DNA from: Collinsella sp.
GTDB lineage: Bacteria > Actinomycetota > Coriobacteriia > Coriobacteriales > Coriobacteriaceae
Direction of reading: 5' to 3'
NCBI GenBank assembly: GCA_014871665.1
Contig: WGSL01000051.1
Coordinates: 1 to 14,859 of the forward strand
DNA: 14,859 nt
Positions within the stretch are counted from its first letter, which is position 1. The number at the start of each line of letters is the position of its first letter. The translations under genes and the position numbers were made by a program. Below are positions 1-6,247 of this stretch, piece by piece. The notes beneath the pieces are model-generated. The model did no database searches. It was not told the origin of the DNA and saw only the letters and a program-made list of their open reading frames with translations.

Positions 1-1011
1 GCCCGCAAACCGACGGGTGCGGTCGCGCTCGGTTTTCCGTTTTATAAATTGGTTCAGACAAGAAACAAACGGACTTGTCCTGCCAGCATTAGGCAGCGGC
101 TGTTTCTTGGTGAGCTTCCCAGGGAATCCGTACTGGAAACGGAGCATGGGTTTTTGATTACGTCTCCTCTACTGACGGCATTCATCATGTCACGGCATCT
201 GACGGATCTTCAGCTTCTTTTGGTATTGGCGGAGATGTGTGGCTTGTTTGCGGTGTGTGCCCTGCCGGCGTTACTTGAGACGGAGCTTTCGCGTGCAATT
301 GATTCGGGTGCGATTTCGACAACGTTCGGTTGGGCGCGCTGCCCGTCCGAGGACGGCACCGCCTCAAATTTATGGCGTCGAGACGCTTTGGTTTTGGGCG
401 GAGACCTTGACCGTTTTTGTTCAGATGTTTGCGGGATGCGTTACGGCAATAGATTTATGGCGGTATCGCAACTCGTTCCATTGGGTGCCGCGTCGCCTTT
501 TGAGGTCGAGGCGTATTTGCTACTTGCACTGCCGCGATCCCTGGGAGGCGAAGGTTTTTGCGGCATAGAGCTTAATGTTGAAGTGATGCTAAACACAAAT
601 GCTCGAGCGATTGTGGGAAAGTCCCGTGTATATATCGACCTACTTCTTTCTTCACCGGACGGTAGGCGACAGGTGGCCATTGAATGTCAGGGAAAGGCCT
701 CGCACGGACGCGCAGGGGATGGCTTGCGTGACGCTGACCGCATGACGGCCCTTCAGGCCATGGGCTACGATGTACTTCTCCTGACACACAGACAGATATC
801 CGATGAGGGTAGATTCCGCGCGATCGTTAAGACCGTATGCAGGATGCTCGATGCTGAATATCGTGATAAAAGCTCAGATGAGCAAAGGGCTGAGGCATTA
901 CTCCGGTCTGAACTATTCGTTGACTGGACAAAATTGGGAGTAATCGACGGAAAGATGCCCGCTAGACACAAAATGGCTCGATCGTGGACGGCTGCGGTTC
1001 TAAGTGAGTAG
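1..1011 (+). CDS. Nuclease-fold (Vsr/DUF559-like) protein, 5' end missing
   Basis: The reading frame is open from base 1 to the TAG at 1009-1011. The TTG at 49 has no ribosome site before it, and the upstream codons read as plausible protein (ARKPTGAVALGFPFYK), so the true start most likely lies left of the window. The C-terminal half has the pattern of a PD-(D/E)XK or Vsr-like nuclease fold. Asp (codon 637) sits in VYIDLLL, Glu (682) in IECQGK, then a His (SHG), a RDADR stretch and the closing strand GYDVLLLTH. The second acidic position of the usual E-x-D/E is Gln here, so catalytic activity is uncertain. From memory, similar proteins with an N-terminal DNA-binding-like part are common and variable in Collinsella and resemble AbiEi/DUF559 proteins; I infer an accessory or defence-type role. 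Base composition looks lower in GC than the neighbours. The last codons (CTA AGT GAG TAG) are supplied by the palindromic element at 1000-1122. Confidence 0.7.
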   Translation, partial: ARKPTGAVALGFPFYKLVQTRNKRTCPASIRQRLFLGELPRESVLETEHGFLITSPLLTAFIMSRHLTDLQLLLVLAEMCGLFAVCALPALLETELSRAIDSGAISTTFGWARCPSEDGTASNLWRRDALVLGGDLDRFCSDVCGMRYGNRFMAVSQLVPLGAASPFEVEAYLLLALPRSLGGEGFCGIELNVEVMLNTNARAIVGKSRVYIDLLLSSPDGRRQVAIECQGKASHGRAGDGLRDADRMTALQAMGYDVLLLTHRQISDEGRFRAIVKTVCRMLDAEYRDKSSDEQRAEALLRSELFVDWTKLGVIDGKMPARHKMARSWTAAVLSE

Positions 1012-1122
1012 GCTTTTAGCACTTTGGCGACCAGGCCGTTTTGAAACAAGTCATTTACCTGCGGCTTTATAAAGCAATATGGATGGCGTGCTCGGCAAGT
1101 TCCAAAAAGTCTACTCACTTAG
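1000..1122. repeat. 123-bp palindromic element, copy 1
   Basis: The left end is CTAAGTGAGTAGGCTTTT and the right end AAAAAGTCTACTCACTTAG; the right arm is the near-exact reverse complement of the left. A second, weaker complementary zone lies inside the arms, where GTGCTCGGCAA at 1088-1098 faces GCACTTTGGCGA at 1019-1030. The centre carries TACCTGCGG at 1056-1064. The copy at 11017-11139 has the same length, the same ends and this motif at the same offset (56 bases in). By ungapped hand count 86 of 123 positions match. The element overlaps the stop codon of the gene to its left. No transposase or clear target-site duplication is visible. It could be a MITE-like mobile unit, a REP-like palindrome or a structured RNA/terminator. 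Confidence 0.85.
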
Positions 1123-1186
1123 TTTTTGACGAGAAACCTATGCCGAAGGCGGTCCTATTTCAGGTAGTTAACAAGTTTGTGAGGCA

Positions 1187-1219
1187 CGAAAAAGGCCCGA
1201 ACCAATACGGTCCGGGCCT
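1187..1219 (-). terminator. Intrinsic terminator of the rubrerythrin gene
   Basis: Read on the minus strand, AGGCCCGGACC pairs with GGTTCGGGCCT (11 bp with one G-U) around a short GTATT loop, and the hairpin runs straight into TTTTTC. It lies about 35 bases past the rubrerythrin stop codon. Confidence 0.9.
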
Positions 1220-1253
1220 CATTGAGCTAGAGGTTATGTCTCAGGCGTTTGGC

Positions 1254-1814
1254 TTAGCCAAAGTAGCGCTTGAGCAGGCCGGCGAAAGCCTTGCCGTGGC
1301 GGGCCTCGTCGCGAGCCATCTCGTGCACGGTGTCGTGGATGGCATCAAGGCCAGCGGCCTTGGCACGCTTGGCAAGATCGGTCTTGCCGGCGGTGGCACC
1401 GTTCTCGGCCTCAACGCGCATCTCGAGGTTCTTCTTGGTGGAGTCGGTCACGACCTCGCCCAGGAGCTCAGCGAACTTGGCAGCGTGCTCGGCCTCCTCG
1501 TGGGCAGCCTTCTCCCAGTACAGGCCGATCTCGGGATAGCCCTCGCGATGAGCGACGCGCGCCATGGCCAGGTACATACCGACCTCGGAGCACTCGCCCT
1601 CAAAGTTGGCGCGCAGGTCGGCAACGATGTCCTCGGAGACGCCCTCCATCTTGGCGACGCCCACGACGTGCTCGGCAGCCCACTCGAGCTGACCCTCCTC
1701 CTGCTTCAGGAAGCGAGAACCGGGAACGCCGCACTGGGGGCACTTGAAGTCCTCGGGCAGCTGGTCGCCGTCGAACTCTTCCACATAACCGCAAACGGGG
1801 CAAACAAACTTCAT
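1254..1814 (-). CDS. Reverse rubrerythrin (rubredoxin domain first)
   Basis: 186 residues. Residues 1-40 form a rubredoxin-type Fe(Cys)4 site (CPVCG at 5-9 and CPQCG at 25-29). Residues about 66-186 form a ferritin-like four-helix domain with diiron ligands visible as E74 (FEGE), E107-x-x-H110, E137 (EAENG) and E170-x-x-H173. Classical rubrerythrins carry the rubredoxin domain at the C-terminus; this order is the 'reverse' form described in clostridia, which reduces hydrogen peroxide and oxygen with electrons from NADH through a reductase and rubredoxin. It is a cytoplasmic oxidative-stress enzyme of anaerobes. I chose the ATG at 1812-1814 because AAAGGA lies just upstream and the protein then starts MKFVCPVCGY as in the family; a longer frame upstream has no family match. 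It is a single-gene unit with its own promoter, leader hairpin and terminator. Its reductase partner is not in the window. Confidence 0.95.
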   Translation of the reverse strand: MKFVCPVCGYVEEFDGDQLPEDFKCPQCGVPGSRFLKQEEGQLEWAAEHVVGVAKMEGVSEDIVADLRANFEGECSEVGMYLAMARVAHREGYPEIGLYWEKAAHEEAEHAAKFAELLGEVVTDSTKKNLEMRVEAENGATAGKTDLAKRAKAAGLDAIHDTVHEMARDEARHGKAFAGLLKRYFG

Positions 1815-1850
1815 GATTCGATCCTTTCGATCGATGGCGATTGTGCGCTC

Positions 1851-1879
1851 GTCCGGTCCCGTAAGGGCCCTCTCCGGAC
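1851..1879 (-). promoter_or_regulatory. Hairpin in the rubrerythrin leader
   Basis: On the minus strand GTCCGG pairs with CCGGAC, and inside it CCC-TTAC-GGG forms a tip. The hairpin lies between the proposed promoter and the start codon, about 37 bases before the ATG. No U-run follows, so it is not a terminator; it may stabilise the mRNA or bind a regulator. Its function is unknown. Confidence 0.4.
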
Positions 1880-1898
1880 GTGCGTCTTGACGAGTTCT

Positions 1899-1926
1899 AT
1901 TATCCATAAATGCAACCAAATGTGAA
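1899..1926 (-). promoter_or_regulatory. Probable promoter of the rubrerythrin gene
   Basis: Minus strand: a -35-like TTCACA (1921-1926), a 16-base spacer and a -10-like GATAAT (1899-1904). This gives a leader of roughly 80 bases that contains the hairpin at 1851-1879. Only the motif match supports it. Confidence 0.5.
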
Positions 1927-2018
1927 GCCTATTAGGAATGATTTTTAATAAAACAATTTCGAGATATGAAGATGTTGATTGATTAACGATTGGGAGGCCG
2001 TCTGCGATCTTTGCTGAG

Positions 2019-2052
2019 TACAATCGGGCGAGCAAATGTTGACCTATCAACA
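2019..2052 (+). promoter_or_regulatory. Possible -10 box and inverted repeat before the dehydrogenase operon
   Basis: TACAAT at 2019-2024 is a good -10 match, but I see no convincing -35. Shortly downstream, TGTTGA-CCTA-TCAACA (2037-2052) is a perfect 6-bp inverted repeat placed directly before the AAGGAG ribosome site. It could be an operator or a leader hairpin that affects translation of the alcohol dehydrogenase. Confidence 0.4.
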
Positions 2053-2070
2053 AATGAAGGAGTTTCCTTT

Positions 2071-3291
2071 ATGCATCTAGCCCGTCGTGCCTGGTGCCGA
2101 ACATATCAGACGGTTTTTCGCATTGCATTGCCGATCCTGCCCTATACCGAGCCGCGCATTTTAGAGCATGCCGAGGATGTGCCCGCGGTGCTTCAAAAGC
2201 GCTCGATCCAGAAGGTCCTTATCGTGACGGATCCCGGCATTGCCCGTCTGGGGCTCACGGCACCGCTCGAGGCGGCGCTCGCATCCAGGGGGATTGGCGT
2301 TACGGTCTATGCCGAAACGCGTACAAACCCCACGGTTTCAAACGTGGAGGAAGCGGCGTCCCTGTATCGAGAGAGTGCCTGCCGGGCCATTATCGGCTTT
2401 GGCGGAGGATCAGCCATGGACTGCGCCAAGGGCGTAGGCGCACGCATTGCGCAGCCAAACAAGCCCATCAACAAGATGCGCGGCCTGCTGCGGATTCATC
2501 GTCGCCTGCCGCTGCTCATCGCCGTCCCCACCACGGCAGGCACGGGAAGCGAGGTCACACTTGCGGCGGTAATTACCGATGACGAGACGCACTACAAGTA
2601 CCCCATTAACGACTTTGTGCTTATTCCGCGCTTTGCGGTGCACGACCCCGAGTTTACGCGCGGTCTGCCCGCCTCCATTACGGGGCAGACGGGTATGGAC
2701 GCCCTGACGCATGCCGTCGAGGCCTTTATCGGGCGAAGCACCACGCCCTATACGCGCAAGATGGCGCGACAGGCGGTGCAGCTCATCCACGACAATTTGC
2801 TCGAGGCCTATGAGCATGGCGACGACATGCGTGCGCGTCGCAATATGCTTTCGGCGGCGTATAAGGCGGGAGTTGCCTTTACGCGCTCCTATGTTGGATA
2901 CGTTCATGCCATCGCGCACAGTCTAGGCGGCCGATACGGAATTCCGCACGGTTTGGCCAACGCGATCATCCTGCCGCACATGCTTCGCGCTTATGGTGAC
3001 GCCGCCGCCCCCAAGCTTGCCGATCTTGCTCGCATGGCGGGCATTGCGCCGGCTACCGCGCAGGACAGTCTTGCGGTCGAGGCCTTTATCGATTGGGTCG
3101 ACCGCATGAACGAGGCCCTGGGAATCCCCAAATATGTCTCGGGTATTCGCCGCTCCGATATTCCGCAAATGGCGGCCCATGCCGATGCCGAGGCCAATCC
3201 CCTGTACCCCGTTCCACTTTTGATGGACCGCTCGGAGCTCGAGCATATGTACGAGGTCGTCGCGGGTGGTATGTTTGAGGACGAGAACTAG
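2071..3291 (+). CDS. Iron-containing (group III) alcohol dehydrogenase
   Basis: 406 residues, the usual length for the family. The NAD(P)-binding signature GGGSAMD is at 111-117 and the TTAGTGSE loop at 154-161. Metal ligands by comparison with FucO are D210 and H214 (GMDALTHAVEAF), H279 (YVHAIAHSLGG) and H293 (PHG); the 14-residue gap between the last two matches FucO (H263/H277). It interconverts an alcohol and an aldehyde or ketone with a nicotinamide cofactor in the cytoplasm; the substrate cannot be read from sequence. The start at 2071 follows AAGGAG with an ideal gap; an upstream in-frame ATG at 1990 has no ribosome site. The aldehyde dehydrogenase follows after 9 bases, so the two are almost surely co-transcribed. 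This suggests stepwise oxidation of an alcohol to an acid, or detoxification of an aldehyde by either route. Confidence 0.93.
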   Translation: MHLARRAWCRTYQTVFRIALPILPYTEPRILEHAEDVPAVLQKRSIQKVLIVTDPGIARLGLTAPLEAALASRGIGVTVYAETRTNPTVSNVEEAASLYRESACRAIIGFGGGSAMDCAKGVGARIAQPNKPINKMRGLLRIHRRLPLLIAVPTTAGTGSEVTLAAVITDDETHYKYPINDFVLIPRFAVHDPEFTRGLPASITGQTGMDALTHAVEAFIGRSTTPYTRKMARQAVQLIHDNLLEAYEHGDDMRARRNMLSAAYKAGVAFTRSYVGYVHAIAHSLGGRYGIPHGLANAIILPHMLRAYGDAAAPKLADLARMAGIAPATAQDSLAVEAFIDWVDRMNEALGIPKYVSGIRRSDIPQMAAHADAEANPLYPVPLLMDRSELEHMYEVVAGGMFEDEN

Positions 3292-3300
3292 GAGGGTGCC

Positions 3301-4680
3301 ATGAACACCGAGGAAATTGCGCGCATCGTCGGCGATCAGCGCGCCTACTTTAAGACGCACGCCACGTTTGATGTCGATGCTCGACGTCGCGCGCTCGTGG
3401 GTTTACGCGATGCGGTGCGGGCCCACGAGGCCGATATCGCTCATGCGCTCAAGACCGATTTGGGAAAGTCGCATGACGAGGCCTATATGTGCGAGATTGG
3501 CACATCGCTTTCCGAGATTCGACATCAGATTGCGCATGTGGCCCGATGGAGTCGTCCGCGCCTGCGTCCGTGCGACCTCGCTAACGCCGTGAGCGTGTGC
3601 AAAACGCAAACCGTGCCCTATGGCGTCACGCTCATCATGGCGCCCTGGAACTATCCGTTTTTGCTGACGCTCGAGCCGCTCGCTGGCGCCCTTGCCGCGG
3701 GCAATACCGTGGTCATCAAGCCGAGCGCCTATGCTCCGGCATCGAGCGCGGTGCTCAGGCAAATCTGTGAAGAGGCATTTGATCCGCGCCTGGTGACGGT
3801 TGTCGAGGGCGGGCGCGCCGAGAACGAAGCGCTGCTCGATGAGCACTGGGACAAGATCTTCTTTACCGGTAGCGTTCCGGTCGGCAAACTCGTTATGGAG
3901 CGCGCAAGTAAAAACCTTACGCCTGTGACGCTTGAGCTGGGCGGAAAGAGTCCCTGCATCGTGGATGCGACGGCAAACTTGAAGGTTGCGGCACGGCGTA
4001 TCGCCTTTGGTAAATGGCTCAACGTGGGGCAGACCTGCGTGGCGCCCGACTACCTGCTGGTCGATACGCGCGTGCACGACGAGCTGCTGGGCCTCATCAA
4101 GGAGGAGGTCCGCCGTATGTTTGGCGAGTATCCGCTCGATAACGAGGACTACGGTCATATTGTCAACGCCAAGCATTTTGCGCGCGTGCGCGGGCTGATC
4201 GATCCCGATAAGGTCGTGCTGGGAGGTACCGCGCGCGAGGCCTCGCTCAAGATCGAGCCGACGATTTTGGACGGCGTGTCCCCCAATGACGCCGTGATGC
4301 AGGAGGAGATCTTCGGCCCCATTTTGCCAGTGCTGACGTTTGAGAGCCTTGACGAGGCCGAAGCGTTTATTACGGATCGTCCGACGCCGCTGGCCCTGTA
4401 TATCTTTAGTCAGGATCGCGAGGTTCAGCAGCGCTTTGTGCGCTACGTGCCCTTTGGCGGCGGCTGCGTTAACGATACCATCATGCATCTGGCTACGAGT
4501 CATATGGGCTTTGGCGGCATGGGCGCGAGCGGCATGGGACAGTACCATGGCCGCGAGAGCTTCGATACGTTTAGCCACAAGAAGAGTATCGTGAACAAGG
4601 CAACCTGGCTGGACGTGCCGTTTCGGTATGCGCCCTACGCAAGCTGGAAGCACAAATTCGTGCGCATGTTTGTGCATTAG
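3301..4680 (+). CDS. NAD(P)-dependent aldehyde dehydrogenase (ALDH3-like)
   Basis: 459 residues, full length for the ALDH class 3 / coniferyl- and fatty-aldehyde dehydrogenase group. Visible motifs are APWNYPF at 114-120, the cofactor-binding FFTGS at 187-191, general base E212 in LELGGKSP, the catalytic C246 in NVGQTCVAPDY, and the PFGGGCVND / SHMGFGGMGASGMG region typical of this branch near the C-terminus. The reaction is irreversible oxidation of an aldehyde to a carboxylic acid with NAD(P) reduction. The protein lacks an obvious C-terminal membrane anchor, though the tail (FRYAPYASWKHKF) is aromatic and basic. The start follows AGGAGG five bases upstream. It is the second gene of the operon with the iron alcohol dehydrogenase, and a strong terminator follows. 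Confidence 0.95.
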   Translation: MNTEEIARIVGDQRAYFKTHATFDVDARRRALVGLRDAVRAHEADIAHALKTDLGKSHDEAYMCEIGTSLSEIRHQIAHVARWSRPRLRPCDLANAVSVCKTQTVPYGVTLIMAPWNYPFLLTLEPLAGALAAGNTVVIKPSAYAPASSAVLRQICEEAFDPRLVTVVEGGRAENEALLDEHWDKIFFTGSVPVGKLVMERASKNLTPVTLELGGKSPCIVDATANLKVAARRIAFGKWLNVGQTCVAPDYLLVDTRVHDELLGLIKEEVRRMFGEYPLDNEDYGHIVNAKHFARVRGLIDPDKVVLGGTAREASLKIEPTILDGVSPNDAVMQEEIFGPILPVLTFESLDEAEAFITDRPTPLALYIFSQDREVQQRFVRYVPFGGGCVNDTIMHLATSHMGFGGMGASGMGQYHGRESFDTFSHKKSIVNKATWLDVPFRYAPYASWKHKFVRMFVH

Positions 4681-4688
4681 AAAAGGGC

Positions 4689-4728
4689 GCAGGTAATACG
4701 AACAAGTGTTCCTATTACCTGCATTTTG
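4689..4728 (+). terminator. Terminator after the aldehyde dehydrogenase
   Basis: GCAGGTAATA pairs with TATTACCTGC, with an inner GAAC-AAGT-GTTC tip after one C-C mismatch (14 bp in total), followed by ATTTTG. An AAAA run before the hairpin means it may also work for the opposite strand. Confidence 0.85.
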
Positions 4729-4764
4729 CGTTAGACTACTGTTATGGAGCACGGATGGGCCAAC

Positions 4765-4779
4765 TCCCTTTAGAAGGGA
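4765..4779 (+). promoter_or_regulatory. Hairpin burying the ribosome site of the 27-residue peptide
   Basis: TCCCTT (4765-4770), loop TAG, AAGGGA (4774-4779): a perfect 6-bp stem whose right arm is the Shine-Dalgarno sequence, six bases before the ATG at 4786. It should lower translation of the peptide, a feature common in type I toxin mRNAs. This is seen directly; the regulatory role is inferred. Confidence 0.55.
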
Positions 4780-4785
4780 TTTGGT

Positions 4786-4869
4786 ATGAACGTAAGCGAT
4801 GTTATTTCGTTATTGGCGTTGTTGATTGCGGCTATCGAACTCGGTCTGTTTATCGGCCGAATGAAATAG
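4786..4869 (+). CDS. 27-residue membrane peptide, holin-like-toxin type
   Basis: This is a very short frame with a proper ribosome site (AAGGGA) and ATG. The peptide begins MNVSDVISLLALLIAAIE, has one hydrophobic segment (about residues 6-24) and ends with a short basic tail (GRMK). The layout of a short polar start, an acidic or polar residue, one membrane helix and a basic end fits the small 'putative holin-like toxin' peptides widespread in Firmicutes and some Actinobacteria, some of which act as type I toxins that depolarise the membrane. The ribosome site is inside a hairpin and the 3' region is strongly structured, which fits RNA-level control. I cannot see a defined antisense RNA. It could instead be a harmless leader or signalling peptide. 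Confidence 0.6.
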   Translation: MNVSDVISLLALLIAAIELGLFIGRMK

Positions 4870-4955
4870 CCGCCCCCGCGTAAGCGAAGACGGCCACTTC
4901 TCACGATGAAAACGTGTATCGGAGTTGGCAAGACCCGCGGCAACGGGTGCCATCC
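4869..4955 (+). other. Structured RNA region after the small peptide gene
   Basis: Two hairpins lie next to each other. First, GCCG (4869-4872) pairs with CGGC (4891-4894), enclosing CGC-GTAA-GCG (4877-4886), a stem capped by a GNRA-type tetraloop. Second, TGGC (4926-4929) and ACCCG (4933-4937) pair with CGGGT (4944-4948) and GCCA (4949-4952) around a CGGCAA loop with a 3-base bulge. No U-run follows either, so they are not ordinary terminators. They may be part of the peptide's mRNA or overlap an antisense RNA. The rest of the gap up to 5105 shows nothing clear. Confidence 0.45.
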
Positions 4956-5105
4956 GTGTTCCTATCTTATCTGCAAGCGTTCTGTCGCGCAAGCGTTGAG
5001 GCAAACGATTGAAGGACGCAGACAGGATGTATTTGTGTCCGCACGGGACCGTAGACTTCTCAATAAGGTTACACACCGGTTTATCCGGCCGTTAGAGGAG
5101 CTGCT

Positions 5106-5432
5106 ATGTACGAGCCTTCGCGTGTTCTTCTGTCATTTCACATTGCAGGATTTCAGTATGCCGATGGCGCCTTGGTCTTGGGCGATCTTAAAGCGGGCGA
5201 TAAGCTGACGCTGTGTGCCGAGCGCGATAATCCCCATGACCCTGAGGCGGTTGCGATTTATTACGGCAACACCAAGCTTGGCTATGTTCCGGGAAACGAG
5301 GTCGGCCCACTGTCCTTGATGATGTATTACGGCCACGAGGACGTATTTGAGGCCCGCGTGCAACAGGTTGCCCCCGAGCGCAGTCCGTGGCATCAGGTGC
5401 GCGTTGGGCTCTACGTGGTGGATGCTCGCTAG
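5106..5432 (+). CDS. Stand-alone HIRAN-domain protein
   Basis: 108 residues, almost all of it one HIRAN domain. The hallmark ERDNPHDPEAVAIY is at 39-52 and LGYVP at 58-62, preceded by a strand with FHIAGFQY and LKAGDKLTL. HIRAN domains bind 3' ends of single-stranded DNA or stalled-fork structures and occur fused to helicases such as HLTF, or alone in bacteria. Alone, it is probably a small DNA-binding accessory protein, but no partner enzyme can be named. The start at 5106 follows GAGGAG at a good distance. A short acidic protein follows after 18 bases, so the two are likely one transcript. Confidence 0.85.
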   Translation: MYEPSRVLLSFHIAGFQYADGALVLGDLKAGDKLTLCAERDNPHDPEAVAIYYGNTKLGYVPGNEVGPLSLMMYYGHEDVFEARVQQVAPERSPWHQVRVGLYVVDAR

Positions 5433-5450
5433 TCGGCAATGGAGGCTGCC

Positions 5451-5630
5451 ATGTTTGATGACGATGACCTGTTTGATCTGGCAGATGATCCGTTTGAGTG
5501 GGATGTGCTACTCGATGACGATGAGCTGGAACAGGACCGTAAGATGCGGCAGGACAAGAAAACTCAGGGTGACGCTTCGAAAAAGCAAGACAAGCGCCGC
5601 CGCGGACTGTTCGGCGGGCTCTTTGGATAA
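5451..5630 (+). CDS. Small acidic protein with basic tail, unknown function
   Basis: 59 residues from the ATG at 5451, which has GGAGG five bases upstream; an ATG at 5439 (four residues more) overlaps that ribosome site and is less likely. The N-terminal half is very acidic (MFDDDDLFDLADDPFEWD), the middle is rich in Lys and Gln, and the end is RRRGLFGGLFG, a basic patch followed by a short hydrophobic motif. There are no Cys and no membrane segment. I do not recognise a family. The acidic part could mimic nucleic acid or bind a partner, and the basic/Phe tail could bind membrane or nucleic acid. It sits between the HIRAN and phosphoesterase genes. Confidence 0.65.
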   Translation: MFDDDDLFDLADDPFEWDVLLDDDELEQDRKMRQDKKTQGDASKKQDKRRRGLFGGLFG

Positions 5631-5650
5631 CCGCCGCATCGCTACGTCTG

Positions 5651-5656
5651 TATACT
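5651..5656 (+). promoter_or_regulatory. Possible -10 box of the phosphoesterase gene
   Basis: TATACT lies 40 bases before the phosphoesterase start, in the 66-base gap after the small acidic gene. No convincing -35 is present, so this is weak. Confidence 0.3.
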
Positions 5657-5696
5657 TAGCACGAGTTGAGCACGTTGCGAAATGAGGGCATAGACG

Positions 5697-6242
5697 ATGA
5701 TGTGGTTTACCGCCGACCTGCACCTGGGCGATACGAATATCTTGCACGACATGGACCGGCCGTTTGACTCGGTCGAGGAGATGAACCGCAAGGTCATCGA
5801 TGCCATCAATGAGTGCGTGGCTGCGGACGACCGCCTCTATATTCTGGGTGACTTTACCTATCGTTTGCCCCTGGCGGAGGCGGTGCGCCTGCGCGAGCGT
5901 ATCGAATGCCAGAACGTGACGCTCATCCGCGGTAACCATGACGGCGACTGGGAAGATTCCGACGTACCGCAGATTTGGGAAAACGTGCGCGATTACCTGG
6001 AGATTGCTCCCGGCTATGCCAAGGGCCATCGTCTGGTTATGAGCCACTACCCCATGCTCAGCTGGAACGGCAAGGCACGTGGCGCCATTATGCTGCATGG
6101 GCATATCCACAGCAGGGGTGACCGCGCCAACGCACGCAACCGCGATCGCGAGCGCCCTATCTTTCGCTACGATGTCGGTCTCGATGCCAACGATTACAAG
6201 CCCGTAAGCCGCGATCAGATTCTTAGCTTCTTTAGGCTGTAG
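5697..6242 (+). CDS. Calcineurin-like metallophosphoesterase
   Basis: 181 residues, a compact single domain. The five blocks of the dimetal phosphoesterase fold are all present: D7-L-H9 (block I), GDF at 51-53, GNHD at 79-82, SHYP at 116-119 and HGHIH at 134-138. It hydrolyses a phosphoester with two metal ions such as Mn or Fe; the substrate is unknown. The closest group I recall is COG4186, short predicted phosphoesterases of about 170-190 residues that start with a WFTSDxHxGH-like segment, as this one nearly does (MWFTADLHLGD). ATG 5697 and 5700 are both possible; GAGGG lies about eight bases before the first. It is the last gene before two consecutive terminators. Confidence 0.9.
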   Translation: MMWFTADLHLGDTNILHDMDRPFDSVEEMNRKVIDAINECVAADDRLYILGDFTYRLPLAEAVRLRERIECQNVTLIRGNHDGDWEDSDVPQIWENVRDYLEIAPGYAKGHRLVMSHYPMLSWNGKARGAIMLHGHIHSRGDRANARNRDRERPIFRYDVGLDANDYKPVSRDQILSFFRL

Positions 6243-6247
6243 CCCTC

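Noticed and set aside
1041..1925. A long plus-strand open frame of 294 codons opposite the rubrerythrin
   Set aside because: It is Leu/Gly/Ala-rich, matches no family and is exactly antisense to a rubrerythrin with all metal ligands; it has no ribosome site.
3403..4752. A 449-codon minus-strand frame opposite the aldehyde dehydrogenase
   Set aside because: It is the antisense of a well-conserved enzyme, with His/Arg-rich composition typical of shadow frames, and it runs through the terminator at 4689-4728.
4810..5076. An 88-codon minus-strand frame over the small peptide locus
   Set aside because: It has no ribosome site and no recognisable features; an antisense RNA there is possible but a protein is not supported.
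4906..5208. A 100-codon plus-strand frame across the gap before the HIRAN gene
   Set aside because: It lacks a ribosome site, overlaps the start of the HIRAN gene in another frame and covers the hairpin region; the protein looks random.
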